Below, one piece after another: positions 43,493-51,633 of a stretch of 64,000 bases of DNA. The position numbers were made by a program, and so were the translations under genes. The notes beneath the pieces are model-generated. The model saw nothing but the letters and a program-made list of their open reading frames with translations. It searched no databases and was not told where the DNA came from. Location: NCBI GenBank assembly GCA_900473185.1, contig UCKU01000027.1:62001-126000 (forward strand), read 5' to 3'. Positions within the stretch are counted from its first letter, which is position 1, and the number at the start of each line of letters is the position of its first letter. This stretch comes from Hyphomicrobiales bacterium. GTDB lineage: Bacteria > Pseudomonadota > Alphaproteobacteria > Rhizobiales > Rhizobiaceae.

Positions 43493-44062
43493 TCAGTGAA
43501 TGTCGCGCGAGAGCGGGTCGCTCAATGTGAAATCGTGAAAGACGGCTTCGAAGCCGGCGCGTTGCGGCGAGCAGAAGACGGGGCCGACCAGCGCGGCCTC
43601 GAAAGCCGGATCGAACCAGGCGAGGCGGGCCATGCGCCATTCGTCCATGGTGTCCGTGCTGTATTGGATGAACAGGGCGTCGCCGTTGCGGGTGGCGCGC
43701 ACCGAGATGGCATCAAAGTCATGGCCGATGCGGAAAGCCGACCAGTCGGAATTGCCGTTGGTGACCACGGTGCTGAAATGCCTGGCCCCATCGGTATATT
43801 CGATGCCGCATTTCACCCAGTGCTTCTCATCAGCACGGATCATCAGGCCGGCCTGATCGTAGAGCGCTTCATAATTGCCGGAGAAGGTGACTTCGGCGGT
43901 GAAGTCACCCTTACGGCTTTCATGCAGGAAGTGGCCGTCGTCGCGGTGGAAGCCGTAATAGGTGCCCTGCCAGAAATCGGTCTTTTCGCCGGAGCGGACA
44001 TGGAGCGCACCGTCACGTTCCTCGAAGAATGGTGGCGGGTTCAGCCAGCTCATATGTTTCAT
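43493..44062 (-). CDS. DUF1349 (YesU-like) domain-containing protein
   Basis: A 189-residue concanavalin-like beta-sandwich protein. KTDFWQGTYYGFHRDDGHFL, FTAEVTFSGNYEALYDQAGLM and SDWSAFRIGHDFDAISVRAT follow the DUF1349 family, cytosolic proteins without signal peptide that are often near sugar-utilisation genes. No such genes are near. Met4 (44053) is an alternative start. It is followed upstream on the same strand, at 2 bases, by the MBL hydrolase gene (stop at 44065), so the two are co-transcribed. Confidence 0.85.
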   Translation of the reverse strand: MKHMSWLNPPPFFEERDGALHVRSGEKTDFWQGTYYGFHRDDGHFLHESRKGDFTAEVTFSGNYEALYDQAGLMIRADEKHWVKCGIEYTDGARHFSTVVTNGNSDWSAFRIGHDFDAISVRATRNGDALFIQYSTDTMDEWRMARLAWFDPAFEAALVGPVFCSPQRAGFEAVFHDFTLSDPLSRDIH

Positions 44063-44064
44063 GT

Positions 44065-44709
44065 TCAGATCTCCCGCAGGAAGGGGTTCTCACGGCGTTC
44101 GTCACCGATGCGGCTGCCCGGGCCGTGGCCGCAGATGAAGCCGACATCGTCGCCGAGCGGCAGCACCTTGTCCCTGATGGAATCGAGAAGCTGGCGATGA
44201 TTGCCACCGGGCAGGTCGGTGCGGCCGATCGAGCCGTTGAAGAGCACATCGCCGAGATGGGCAAATTTCTGGGCGCGGTTGAAATAGATGACGTGGCCCG
44301 GCGCATGGCCCGGCGTGTGATAGACCTCGAATTCGTGAGAGCCGAAGGAGATCTTGTCGCCATCCTTCAGCCAGCGGTCGGGCATGACGTTCTGCAGGCC
44401 CTGTATGCCATATTTCTCGGCCTGGGTTTCGATGCGCTGCAGGAGCGGCAGGTCGTCCTCATGCGGGCCGACGATATCGACCCCCAGCTTTTCCTTGAGT
44501 TCCTTGGCGCCGCCTGCGTGGTCCAGATGACCGTGGGTGAGCCAGATTTCCTTGATCTTGAAGCCGTGCTCTTCGATCACGCCCGAAATGACGGCGACGT
44601 CGCCGCCGGGATCGACGACCACGCCTTCCTTCGTATCTGGATCGAAGAGAATGGTGCAGTTCTGCTGGAAGGGGGTTACCGGAATGATGCCGGCCTGGAG
44701 CATGCCCAT
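44065..44709 (-). CDS. MBL-fold metallo-hydrolase, glyoxalase II-like
   Basis: A 214-residue metallo-beta-lactamase fold enzyme. The binuclear metal site THGHLDHAGG (H59, H61, D63, H64), HTPGHAPGHV, LGDVLFNGSIGRTDLPGG and the final GHGPGSRIGDERRENPF are typical of the small GloB-like hydrolases (YcbL type), which cleave thioesters such as S-lactoylglutathione. The C-terminal helical domain of full glyoxalase II is absent. Met3 (44703) is an alternative start. Expressed ahead of the DUF1349 gene. Confidence 0.88.
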   Translation of the reverse strand: MGMLQAGIIPVTPFQQNCTILFDPDTKEGVVVDPGGDVAVISGVIEEHGFKIKEIWLTHGHLDHAGGAKELKEKLGVDIVGPHEDDLPLLQRIETQAEKYGIQGLQNVMPDRWLKDGDKISFGSHEFEVYHTPGHAPGHVIYFNRAQKFAHLGDVLFNGSIGRTDLPGGNHRQLLDSIRDKVLPLGDDVGFICGHGPGSRIGDERRENPFLREI

Positions 44710-44988
44710 GAATGCCTCGCTTCGCGTCTTTCAATTGCCTGTCTCTATAAGCGTAAACGCGGCCGAAGGCAGCCGGAATTTTCGACCGGCTCACGCGAAA
44801 AAGACAGGCTGCAACAGGAATTTATCGGCGTTCGGGGAGCGGTTCGGCACTGCTTCCAAGTGAATTTTTGAAGCGATTTCAGATGCTTGCTGCAGCCTTC
44901 TTTATGCCATTCTTCAGCCATGCCGGCCGCGGCGGAACAACCACGCAACCCGTGCGTTCTCAGCCCATCGCAACAAGGAGACCTTAGA

Positions 44989-45606
44989 ATGACCTTGAAG
45001 AGAAACCTTCTGCTGGCCGGCGTCTTTCTGGCTGCGAGTGCCGGCCTTGCTCAGGCCGAGATGGTGGCGACGTCCATCAACGACCTGAACATCCGCTCCG
45101 GCCCCGGCCCGCAATATCCCTCCGTTGGCCTTGCCACGCGCGGCTCGACCGCCGTTCTCGACGGCTGCATCGAAGGCAGCCGCTGGTGCCGGGTCGATGT
45201 AAACGGCGTGCGCGGCTGGGTCTATGCCGAATATCTGCAGGTCGATCAGGGCGGCTCGCCCGTCATCGTCGAGCAGCATCGCGACGATCTCGGCGTGCCT
45301 ATGGTGACCTATGAGGCGACCTCCAGCGTCGTGCCGGCGGAGCCGACGCCCGCACCTGGTGATGAGCTGATCGGTCCGGTTGGCTCGGTCGAGGCGATTA
45401 CGCCGCCGGAGGAAGTCCGCACCTATATCGACACCACGCCGGGGCAGGCCGTGAGGCTTGGCGGTGATGTGGTCGTCGGTGCCGAAGTGCCTGCCGACGT
45501 GACATTCGAGAGGATTCCGGATTACCAGTATCGCTACGTCCGCATCAACGATCAGCCGGTGCTGGTCGACCCGGGCACGCGCCGCATCGTCTATGTCTAT
45601 CAATAA
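44989..45606 (+). CDS. Secreted SH3 and DUF1236 domain protein
   Basis: A 205-residue exported protein. Signal peptide MTLKRNLLLAGVFLAASAGL (cleaved near AQA-EM), then a bacterial SH3 domain (about 27-80: TSINDLNIRSGPGPQYPSVG, WCRVDVNGVRGWVYAEYL), a proline/valine-rich linker, and a C-terminal DUF1236 domain (FERIPDYQYRYVRINDQPVLVDP). AAGGAG seven bases before the ATG is a strong ribosome site. SH3b domains bind peptidoglycan, so a periplasmic envelope role is likely. A terminator follows at 45615-45641. Confidence 0.88.
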   Translation: MTLKRNLLLAGVFLAASAGLAQAEMVATSINDLNIRSGPGPQYPSVGLATRGSTAVLDGCIEGSRWCRVDVNGVRGWVYAEYLQVDQGGSPVIVEQHRDDLGVPMVTYEATSSVVPAEPTPAPGDELIGPVGSVEAITPPEEVRTYIDTTPGQAVRLGGDVVVGAEVPADVTFERIPDYQYRYVRINDQPVLVDPGTRRIVYVYQ

Positions 45607-45614
45607 GCTCTTGG

Positions 45615-45641
45615 AAGGGCGGCTACGCTGCCGCCTTTCTC
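45615..45641 (+). terminator. Rho-independent terminator after the SH3/DUF1236 gene
   Basis: GGCGGC (45618-45623, one bulged G nearby) pairs with GCCGCC (45630-45635), loop TACGCT, followed by TTTCTCC. It starts nine bases after the stop codon. Confidence 0.7.
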
Positions 45642-45780
45642 CCCTCCGTGACGGATCCTCAGAGCTCTCGCATGGGTTGTCAGAATCCTCTACTTCTCCT
45701 CCTAAATATGATAATATTCTAACATGTCATCAGGTGATGGCATGAGTCGGCGATCGGGGAGATCGCCAGAGGAGAAAATC

Positions 45781-46047
45781 ATGGAAGCGCTACTTCCGCT
45801 CATCACACAACTGGTTGCAGGCGCAGTCGGCGGCAATGTCGCAAGTGCTGCGCTGAAACAGCAGGCGATCAATGTCGTTGCCCGCACGATTGCGGGCGCC
45901 ATCGGCGGCATTGGCGGCGGCATGCTGCTCAGCATGGTCGGCGGGGAAGCATCAATGACCGGGCTGGTTGCCGACGGCATTGGCGGATTGATCGGTGGCG
46001 GCATCCTTTCGACGGTCGCCGGGCTGGTCATGGCCAAGGCACGCTAA
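45781..46047 (+). CDS. Small glycine-rich membrane protein, unknown
   Basis: An 88-residue hydrophobic protein with three Gly-rich segments (ITQLVAGAVGGNVASAALKQ, TIAGAIGGIGGGMLLSMVGG and GLVADGIGGLIGGGILSTVAG), i.e. repeated GxxxG-like patterns that favour helix packing in membranes. The ATG at 45781 follows AGAGGAGAAAATC, a strong ribosome site. An upstream in-frame ATG at 45724 is less likely. No named family is recognised; similar small proteins occur in rhizobia. Confidence 0.68.
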   Translation: MEALLPLITQLVAGAVGGNVASAALKQQAINVVARTIAGAIGGIGGGMLLSMVGGEASMTGLVADGIGGLIGGGILSTVAGLVMAKAR

Positions 46048-46130
46048 AGGTTCGGACGCGCTGGACGGTGGATAGCGAAACGGCCCGGCAGACGCATGCG
46101 CCTGGCCGGGTGGCATGATCGGTTGATGGT

Positions 46131-46470
46131 TTATTCGGCGGCGATAGCAGCGGCCGAAGAGACTTCCTTCCTGTAGTCGTTCATCAGCGTTTCGGAGATC
46201 GTCGCCGGCGTGACGCAATACGGACCGATTTCAGACACGGGAGTAACTTCCGTTGTCGAACCGGTCTGGCAGCGTCCGGAGAAGCTGCTCAGCTCTTCCG
46301 GGAGGAGTGCTCGTTCGACGACGTAAACGCCACCGCGTTTGGCAAGCTCAATCACCGTCCGGTGGGTGATGCCGTTCAGGAAGCAATCCGCGGTCAGCGT
46401 ATGAATGACGCCATCCTCGACGAAGACGGTATTGGCGCCCTCGCCACGTTGATGCGGTTCGCCTGGGCGG
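46131..46470 (-). pseudogene. Truncated branched-chain amino acid aminotransferase (IlvE-type) remnant
   Basis: Read on the minus strand: GEGANTVFVEDGVIHTLTAD, CFLNGITHRTVIELAKRGG, VYVVERALLPEELSSFSGR and TTEVTPVSEIGPYCVTPATISETLMNDY, to the stop near 46131. This is the C-terminal third of a class IV aminotransferase. The N-terminal part with the PLP lysine is missing; upstream the frame meets a TGA after a few unrelated codons and the next bases do not match. It is a deletion remnant. It ends just before the PetP-like gene, where many alphaproteobacteria carry the intact aminotransferase. Confidence 0.8.
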
Positions 46471-46795
46471 AAACGCTCATAATCTCACGCCCGCGCGTCG
46501 TGCGATCGGCCGGACGTAAGCTTCCGGGAACTGAAACCATCCTTGCCTCCTTTGGCGCGTTTGCGCCATGTCTGTTGATTGTTGTCCCCATTACGTTCTA
46601 TCCACTGGCGCAAGGGGAAATTGCGCGTTGCGTTGGAGATTTGCCGGGCGGGCTTTAGTTTCCGGGGAAAGAACAGTCCGCGCGGAGGCTCCCGCAACGT
46701 TCGGGGAAGCTAGCGGCGACGCAAGATACGTCAATAAAGCTGACATATTCTGCGGAAGTTTCGCAAGGCTTGTGCCAAAAGAGAGGAAATGCCGA
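46471..46795. other. 325-base region between ilvE remnant and PetP-like gene
   Basis: No intact gene. An inverted repeat GGCGCGTTTGCGCC at about 46553-46566 lies in it, and the PetP-like promoter must lie here. The left part is probably decayed aminotransferase sequence or its former control region. GAGAGG at 46781-46786 is the ribosome site for the next gene. Confidence 0.4.
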
Positions 46796-47287
46796 GTGCC
46801 ACGACAGACCAGCTCGAAAGCAGGCAAACCTGAGCCGCTGGCCACGCCGATGGAGGATGTCGGGATCATCGATTTCGAGATCATCGAGCTGTTCTTCTTC
46901 GCTTATCGCGACTTCGTATCCGATCCTGACGCCATTCTCGAAAAAAGCGGTTTTGGGCGGGCGCATCACCGCGTCGTGCACTTCGTCAACCGAAATCCGG
47001 GCATGACGGTCGCCGATCTGCTCGATACGCTGAAGATCACCAAGCAGAGCCTTGCAAGAGTGCTGAAACAACTGATCGATTCAGGCTATATTCGGCAGGT
47101 GGCAGGCCCGGAGGATCGCCGGCAGCGCAAGCTCTATCCCACCAAATCGGGCAGGGAGCTGGCGCTGGCGCTCGCCGAGCCGCAATCACGCCGTATTGAA
47201 CGGGCATTCGAGGGAGCTACCCCGGAGGCGCGCGAGGGCGTAAAGGCATTCCTCAGAGGTATGCGAGACAGACAGAAGGCGGATTGA
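46796..47287 (+). CDS. petP: MarR family regulator, PetP-like
   Basis: A 163-residue winged-helix protein. IIELFFFAYRDFVSDPDAIL, GFGRAHHRVVHFVNRNPGMT, then the recognition region LLDTLKITKQSLARVLKQLI and the wing PEDRRQRKLYPT follow PetP of Rhodobacter capsulatus, which lies with petR upstream of the bc1 genes. The GTG at 46796 follows GAGAGG at nine bases. The stop is immediately followed by the response regulator ATG. The petABC operon is 27 kb away here. Confidence 0.78.
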   Translation: MPRQTSSKAGKPEPLATPMEDVGIIDFEIIELFFFAYRDFVSDPDAILEKSGFGRAHHRVVHFVNRNPGMTVADLLDTLKITKQSLARVLKQLIDSGYIRQVAGPEDRRQRKLYPTKSGRELALALAEPQSRRIERAFEGATPEAREGVKAFLRGMRDRQKAD

Positions 47288-47989
47288 ATGGCGGTCAAGA
47301 CAGGCATTTCCGATGACGCGGCGCATCTTCTCGTCGTCGACGACGATACCCGTATCCGCGCGTTGCTGAACCGCTACCTGACGGAAAACGGTTTTCGCGT
47401 GACCATTGCCTCTGACGGGGCGGAGGCGCAGCGCAAGCTGGCGGGGCTCGATTTCGACCTCATCATCATGGACGTGATGATGCCAGGCGAATCCGGCATC
47501 GAGGTGACACGCGGGCTCAGGGCTGTGAAGAACGTGCCGATCATCATGCTGACGGCGCTTGCCGAATCCGACAGCCGTATTGCCGGGCTTGAAGCCGGCG
47601 CCGACGATTATCTTCCCAAGCCTTTCGATCCACGCGAACTCGTCCTGCGTGTCAACAATATCCTGCGGCGCAACAGCGGCGGCGATACGCCGAAGATCGA
47701 GCAGATCATGTTCGGGCCTTACACCTTCTCGCTGACGCGCAAGGAACTGAAGAAGGCCGCTGAGGTGATCCGCCTGACGGATCGCGAGCAGGAGATCATG
47801 CTGCTTTTTGCCCGCCGGGCCGGCGACACGATCCCGCGGCACGAGCTGATCGGAGACGATGCGGAAGTCGGCGAACGTACCATTGACGTGCAGATCAACC
47901 GTCTGCGCCGCAAGATCGAGGATGATCCTGCCAATCCGGTCTGGCTGCAGACAGTGCGCGGTATCGGATACAGGTTGAGCATCGACTGA
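47288..47989 (+). CDS. petR: OmpR-type response regulator, PetR-like
   Basis: A 233-residue response regulator: receiver with acidic pocket D18-D20, phosphate acceptor D62 in IIMDVMMPG, T89 and K111; winged-helix output domain with TIDVQINRLRRKIEDDP and LQTVRGIGYRLSID. It abuts the MarR gene (TGA then ATG) as petPR do in Rhodobacter, where PetR is needed for bc1 expression. A histidine kinase follows 25 bases later and is the likely partner. The petR name is by similarity of order and sequence, not proven. Confidence 0.82.
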   Translation: MAVKTGISDDAAHLLVVDDDTRIRALLNRYLTENGFRVTIASDGAEAQRKLAGLDFDLIIMDVMMPGESGIEVTRGLRAVKNVPIIMLTALAESDSRIAGLEAGADDYLPKPFDPRELVLRVNNILRRNSGGDTPKIEQIMFGPYTFSLTRKELKKAAEVIRLTDREQEIMLLFARRAGDTIPRHELIGDDAEVGERTIDVQINRLRRKIEDDPANPVWLQTVRGIGYRLSID

Positions 47990-48014
47990 AACGACGGGTT
48001 CGGGACCGGCGCAA

Positions 48015-49391
48015 ATGGTGACATTCGACAGCTTGCGGCGGGAAGACCGCTCTCCTGCGCCCGGCTGGCGCTGGTTCGTGCGCTGGCTGCGCCGGCGATT
48101 GCCGACGGGCCTCTATACGCGTTCGCTGCTCATCATCATCATTCCGATGGTGCTCCTGCAGTCGGTCGTTGCCGCCGTTTTCATGGAGCGTCACTGGCAG
48201 ATGGTGACGGAGCGGCTGTCGCTCGCCGTCACGCGCGACATCGCCGCCATCATCGAGGTCATCGACACCTTTCCGCAGGATGCTGATTATAGCGATATAA
48301 CCCGCATTGCCCGCGACCAACTCAACCTGCAGATTTCGATCGAGCCGGATGGAGATTTACCGCCGCCGCGCATCAAGCCGTTCTTCTCGATCCTCGACGG
48401 CATCCTGAGCGACGAGATCACCGAGGAGATCCGCCGGCCGTTCTGGATCGATACCGTCGGCAATTCCAACCTCATCGAGATCCGCATCAAGCTCGACAAC
48501 CGCATCCTGCGTGTGATCACAAAACGCAGTCAGGCCTATGCATCGAACACGCATATCTTCATTCTCTGGATGGTCGGCGCGTCACTCGTGCTGATCGCGA
48601 TCTCGATCCTGTTCCTGCGCGGCCAGATCCGGCCGATCCTCAATCTGGCGCGGGCGGCGGAAAACTTCGGCAAGGGACAGAAGGCCGACAGTTTCTATCC
48701 GCGCGGCGCTGACGAAGTTCGCCGCGCCGGTCTTGCTTTCATTCTCATGCGTGAACGTATCGAGCGGCAGATGGAGCAGCGCACCGCGATGCTTTCTGGC
48801 GTCAGCCACGACCTCAGAACCATCCTGACGCGTTTCAAGCTGCAGCTGGCGCTTGCCGGAGACAACCCTGATCTTGCCGGGCTCAACGAAGACGTCAACG
48901 ACATGCAGACCATGCTGGAAGCCTATATGGCCTTTGCCAAGGGTGAGGTGGAGGAGGATGTCGGCGAGCTGAAGCTTAGCGAGATCTTCGAGAAGCTCGA
49001 GATCGATTTCGAGCTGCACGGCAAGGTGTTGACCTATTCCATCGAGGGCGAGGACCATATCTCGGTGCGCCCCAATGCCTTCCTGCGACTTGTGACCAAT
49101 CTCGCCTCGAATGCAAGGCGCTATGCCGACACGCTCCACATTGAGGCCAAGCATGGTGCAAAGTGGCTGACGATTGTCTTCGATGACAATGGTCCAGGCA
49201 TTCCGGAGAAGTACCGGGAGGACGTGTTCAAGCCGTTCTTCCGGCTGGATAGCGCGCGCAATCTCGATGCATCGGGCACTGGTCTCGGGCTTGCCATCGT
49301 CAGGGATATCGCGCGCAGCCACGGCGGCAATATCACGCTTGGCGACAGCCCGCTCGGTGGGCTGAGAGCGACTGTGCGTCTTCCGGCCTAG
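48015..49391 (+). CDS. Membrane sensor histidine kinase (EnvZ-like)
   Basis: A 458-residue kinase. Two membrane segments (about 37-57 and 178-202) flank a periplasmic domain of 120 residues; then HAMP (about 203-255), dimerisation domain with H265 in SGVSHDLRTILTRFKLQLAL, N box LVTNLASNARRYA, G1 DNGPGIP and G2 GTGLGLAIV. In the H box the usual DLRTP is DLRTI, so the proline often linked to phosphatase control is absent. It lies behind the PetR-like regulator and probably phosphorylates it. Its stop overlaps the HxlR gene by four bases. Confidence 0.92.
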   Translation: MVTFDSLRREDRSPAPGWRWFVRWLRRRLPTGLYTRSLLIIIIPMVLLQSVVAAVFMERHWQMVTERLSLAVTRDIAAIIEVIDTFPQDADYSDITRIARDQLNLQISIEPDGDLPPPRIKPFFSILDGILSDEITEEIRRPFWIDTVGNSNLIEIRIKLDNRILRVITKRSQAYASNTHIFILWMVGASLVLIAISILFLRGQIRPILNLARAAENFGKGQKADSFYPRGADEVRRAGLAFILMRERIERQMEQRTAMLSGVSHDLRTILTRFKLQLALAGDNPDLAGLNEDVNDMQTMLEAYMAFAKGEVEEDVGELKLSEIFEKLEIDFELHGKVLTYSIEGEDHISVRPNAFLRLVTNLASNARRYADTLHIEAKHGAKWLTIVFDDNGPGIPEKYREDVFKPFFRLDSARNLDASGTGLGLAIVRDIARSHGGNITLGDSPLGGLRATVRLPA

Positions 49392-49768
49392 CTTTTTGCA
49401 GCCGGTTTGGGGGCGTCGAATTCATTCAGGTGGATGACGATCCAGCGCCAGAGCGAGACGACCTGTGTCAGCAGTTCGCCGCCGAGCGGCGTCAGCTCGT
49501 ATTCCACGCGCGGCGGCACCTGCGGATAGAGCGTGCGGATGACGAGGCCGTCGCTTTCGAGCGTGCGCAATGTCTGTGTCAGCACCTTCTGGCTGATATC
49601 CTCCACCCGCTCCAACACTCTTGAAAACCGCAAGGGGCCATCGGCCTCAGAAAGCACGTGGAGGACGCGCAGCGGCCACTTGGCTGCGGCGCGCTCCAGC
49701 ATCTGCCGGGCTCGCGTATCCTGCTCGTCGCTCATGTCGCGGCAAAAATCGAAGATGTCGTCTTTCAT
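49388..49768 (-). CDS. HxlR family transcriptional regulator
   Basis: A 126-residue winged-helix regulator. KWPLRVLHVLSEADGPLRFS, ISQKVLTQTLRTLESDGLVI and YPQVPPRVEYELTPLG are the HxlR signature. It is divergent from an SDR oxidoreductase at 49867, and such pairs usually mean that the regulator controls the reductase in response to aldehydes or quinones. Met12 (49735) is an alternative start. Unlike many redox-sensing HxlR proteins, only one cysteine (C9) is near the N-terminus. The operator should lie within 49769-49866. Confidence 0.88.
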   Translation of the reverse strand: MKDDIFDFCRDMSDEQDTRARQMLERAAAKWPLRVLHVLSEADGPLRFSRVLERVEDISQKVLTQTLRTLESDGLVIRTLYPQVPPRVEYELTPLGGELLTQVVSLWRWIVIHLNEFDAPKPAAKS

Positions 49769-49866
49769 TACAGTTACTTTCAGGTGTGTATAGATCTCTA
49801 AGGTACCTTCTTTCCACTGGAAACAATAGATCCTAAATGGAGCGGGAACCGAAAAGGAGGTTTCCC

Positions 49867-50739
49867 ATGTCGAAGGTTTGGTTGATTACAGGAAGTTCGC
49901 GCGGCCTCGGGCGTGCGCTCGCTAATGCCGTGCTCGAGGCCGGCGACAAGCTGGTCGCGACCGCGCGCGATCCCGGCCAGCTTGCCGATCTCGTTGATGC
50001 GTATGGCCCCCGCGTTCTCGCTTTACCGCTCGATGTGACCGATGAGGCGGCGGCGGAAGCGGCGGTGAAGACCGCGGTCGAAACGTTCGGCAGGCTCGAC
50101 GTGCTGGTCAACAATGCCGGTTACGGCAATGTCGCGCCGATCGAGGATACGAGTCTTGCGGATTTCCGGGCGCAGATCGAGACCAATCTCTTCGGCACTG
50201 TTATCATGACCAAGGCAGCGATCCCGGTCATGCGCGGGCAGGGGGCAGGGCACATCATTCAGTTCTCCTCCGTCGGCGGCAGGATCGGTCCTGTCGGGCG
50301 TGCGCCCTATGCGGCGGCAAAATGGGGTGTCGAGGGCTTTTCCGAAGTGCTCTCCAAGGAGGTCGGGCCGCTCGGCATCAAGGTAACGGTGATCGAGCCT
50401 GGCGGTTTCCGCACGGATTTCGCAGGCTCGTCGACGGCGATTTACGAAGGCCGTCCGGAATATGCCGAAACGGTTGGCGCGATGGCAGATTACCAACGCA
50501 ACTATAATGGCCGCCAACCCGGTGATCCGGCCAAGGCCGCCGCCGTAGTCCTGCACATTGCCTCGCTCGATACGCCGCCACTACGCCTGTTGCTCGGCAG
50601 CGACGCGGCCGCGGCCGTGGAAAGGGCGGATGCTGCGCGAATGGAAGCCGATCGCGCTTGGCGCGTCGTCAGCCAGTCGACCGATTTTGAACAGGACGGA
50701 GGTGCCAAGCCTATGCGCTGGGAGAAGAAGGCCGGCTAA
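49867..50739 (+). CDS. SDR family NAD(P)-dependent oxidoreductase
   Basis: A 290-residue classical short-chain dehydrogenase. Cofactor loop TGSSRGLG (8-15), NNAG (82-85), catalytic S134/S135 and Y148-x-x-x-K152 (PYAAAKWG). The ATG at 49867 is six bases after AGGAGG, a strong site. It is divergent from the HxlR regulator, which is probably its repressor, and followed by a bidirectional terminator at 50754-50781. Substrate unknown. Confidence 0.9.
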   Translation: MSKVWLITGSSRGLGRALANAVLEAGDKLVATARDPGQLADLVDAYGPRVLALPLDVTDEAAAEAAVKTAVETFGRLDVLVNNAGYGNVAPIEDTSLADFRAQIETNLFGTVIMTKAAIPVMRGQGAGHIIQFSSVGGRIGPVGRAPYAAAKWGVEGFSEVLSKEVGPLGIKVTVIEPGGFRTDFAGSSTAIYEGRPEYAETVGAMADYQRNYNGRQPGDPAKAAAVVLHIASLDTPPLRLLLGSDAAAAVERADAARMEADRAWRVVSQSTDFEQDGGAKPMRWEKKAG

Positions 50740-50753
50740 GGTGTGGACAAAAG

Positions 50754-50781
50754 AAAAGCGCCGCACTGTGGCGGCGCTTTT
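50754..50781. terminator. Bidirectional terminator between SDR and BA14K genes
   Basis: AAAAGCGCCGC (50754-50764) and GCGGCGCTTTT (50771-50781) form an 11-base perfect stem with loop ACTGTG. It lies 15 bases after the SDR stop and 22 bases from the stop of the convergent BA14K gene, and can serve both. Confidence 0.9.
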
Positions 50782-50802
50782 CGTCTGAATATCTTCAGCC
50801 TA

Positions 50803-51273
50803 TCAGCTTGCGACGCAGAAGTGTTCGCGACCGTCATTGCCGACATAGGTGCCGCTCTGCGGATCGAAGCTGCGGTAGCGATAAGAGCAATAGCGCTGCC
50901 ATTGAGCGCTCCAGGGTTCCATGGCGCTGACTGGGCGACCATAGACGGGGCGACCGTAGACCGGCTCGGAATAGACGGGTTCGGAGTAGACCGGACGCGC
51001 GCGGTAAACCGGGGGCGGAGCATATTCCGGCTCATAGACCGGCGGGTCGATGTAGCGGCGCTCTTCATAAACCGGGCCATTATTGGCATTGGCGATGGCA
51101 GAGCCGACGATCAGGCCAGTGGCAAGGCCGACAGCACCACCGACCAGCGCATCGTTGCCGTGGTCGTGGCCATGACGCCAGTAGCGATCGCCTGCAGAGG
51201 CTTCGCCGATGGCCGAGAGGGTGAGGGCGGCAGCGGTTGCGGTCAGAAGAATGGTCTTTGCAAGCCTGTTCAT
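50803..51273 (-). CDS. BA14K family exported protein
   Basis: A 156-residue protein with a Sec signal (MNRLAKTILLTATAAALTLS, cleaved near EASA-GD), a Gly-rich hydrophobic segment (ALVGGAVGLATGLIVGSAIA), a Pro/Tyr-rich repeat region with tandem PVYSEPVYSEP and PVYGRPVYGRP, and the C-terminal BA14K domain (WQRYCSYRYRSFDPQSGTYV, NDGREHFC) with its two cysteines. BA14K was first described in Brucella as an immunoreactive, lectin-like protein; the role in rhizobia is unclear. An in-frame extension to 51375 is not needed. Confidence 0.88.
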   Translation of the reverse strand: MNRLAKTILLTATAAALTLSAIGEASAGDRYWRHGHDHGNDALVGGAVGLATGLIVGSAIANANNGPVYEERRYIDPPVYEPEYAPPPVYRARPVYSEPVYSEPVYGRPVYGRPVSAMEPWSAQWQRYCSYRYRSFDPQSGTYVGNDGREHFCVAS

Positions 51274-51360
51274 GGCGTAAAATCCCGGTAGCGGGAACCG
51301 GAAGCGGTCCCTTCTCAATGGTTCTGAAACTAGCGGCGTCATGCTGAACGAAGGCTGAAC

Positions 51361-51387
51361 GACAAAACCCGGCATCGCTGCCGGGCT
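51361..51387 (-). terminator. Rho-independent terminator of the cold-shock gene
   Basis: On the minus strand CCCGGCA (51385-51379), tetraloop GCGA, TGCCGGG (51374-51368), then TTTTGTC. It lies 33 bases after the cold-shock gene stop. Confidence 0.85.
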
Positions 51388-51417
51388 TCAACTCGAATTC
51401 CACGCCTATGCGAGGGT

Positions 51418-51633
51418 TCAGCCTGAAATCTGCAGATTGACGGCCTTCGGGCCCTTGCCGCGGCGATCCGGCTCCGTGTCGAAGCTTACTTTCTGGTTTT
51501 CCGTCAGACCGGCCAGACCGGAAGCCTGAACGGCAGAAATGTGAACGAAGATATCGGCGCCACCTTTGTCCGGCTTGATAAAGCCGAAGCCCTTGTCGGT
51601 ATTAAAGAATTTTACAGTGCCAGTCTCGGCCAT
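51418..51633 (-). CDS. Cold-shock protein, CspA family
   Basis: A 71-residue single cold-shock domain. RNP1 is KGFGFI and RNP2 is DIFVHI; GTVKFFNTDKGFGFIKPD is the typical N-terminus. These proteins bind single-stranded RNA and DNA and melt RNA structure. The ATG at 51633 follows AAGGACCTGAGGC. The 5' leader is structured (see 51634-51800), suggesting control at the RNA level as known for other csp genes. A terminator follows at 51361-51387. Which paralogue (cspA-E) is not clear. Confidence 0.95.
   Translation of the reverse strand: MAETGTVKFFNTDKGFGFIKPDKGGADIFVHISAVQASGLAGLTENQKVSFDTEPDRRGKGPKAVNLQISG

Noticed and set aside
46084..46110. CCCGGC/GCCGGG inverted repeat as a terminator after the small glycine-rich gene
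   Set aside because: No T tract on either side and a long loop; may be incidental in GC-rich DNA.
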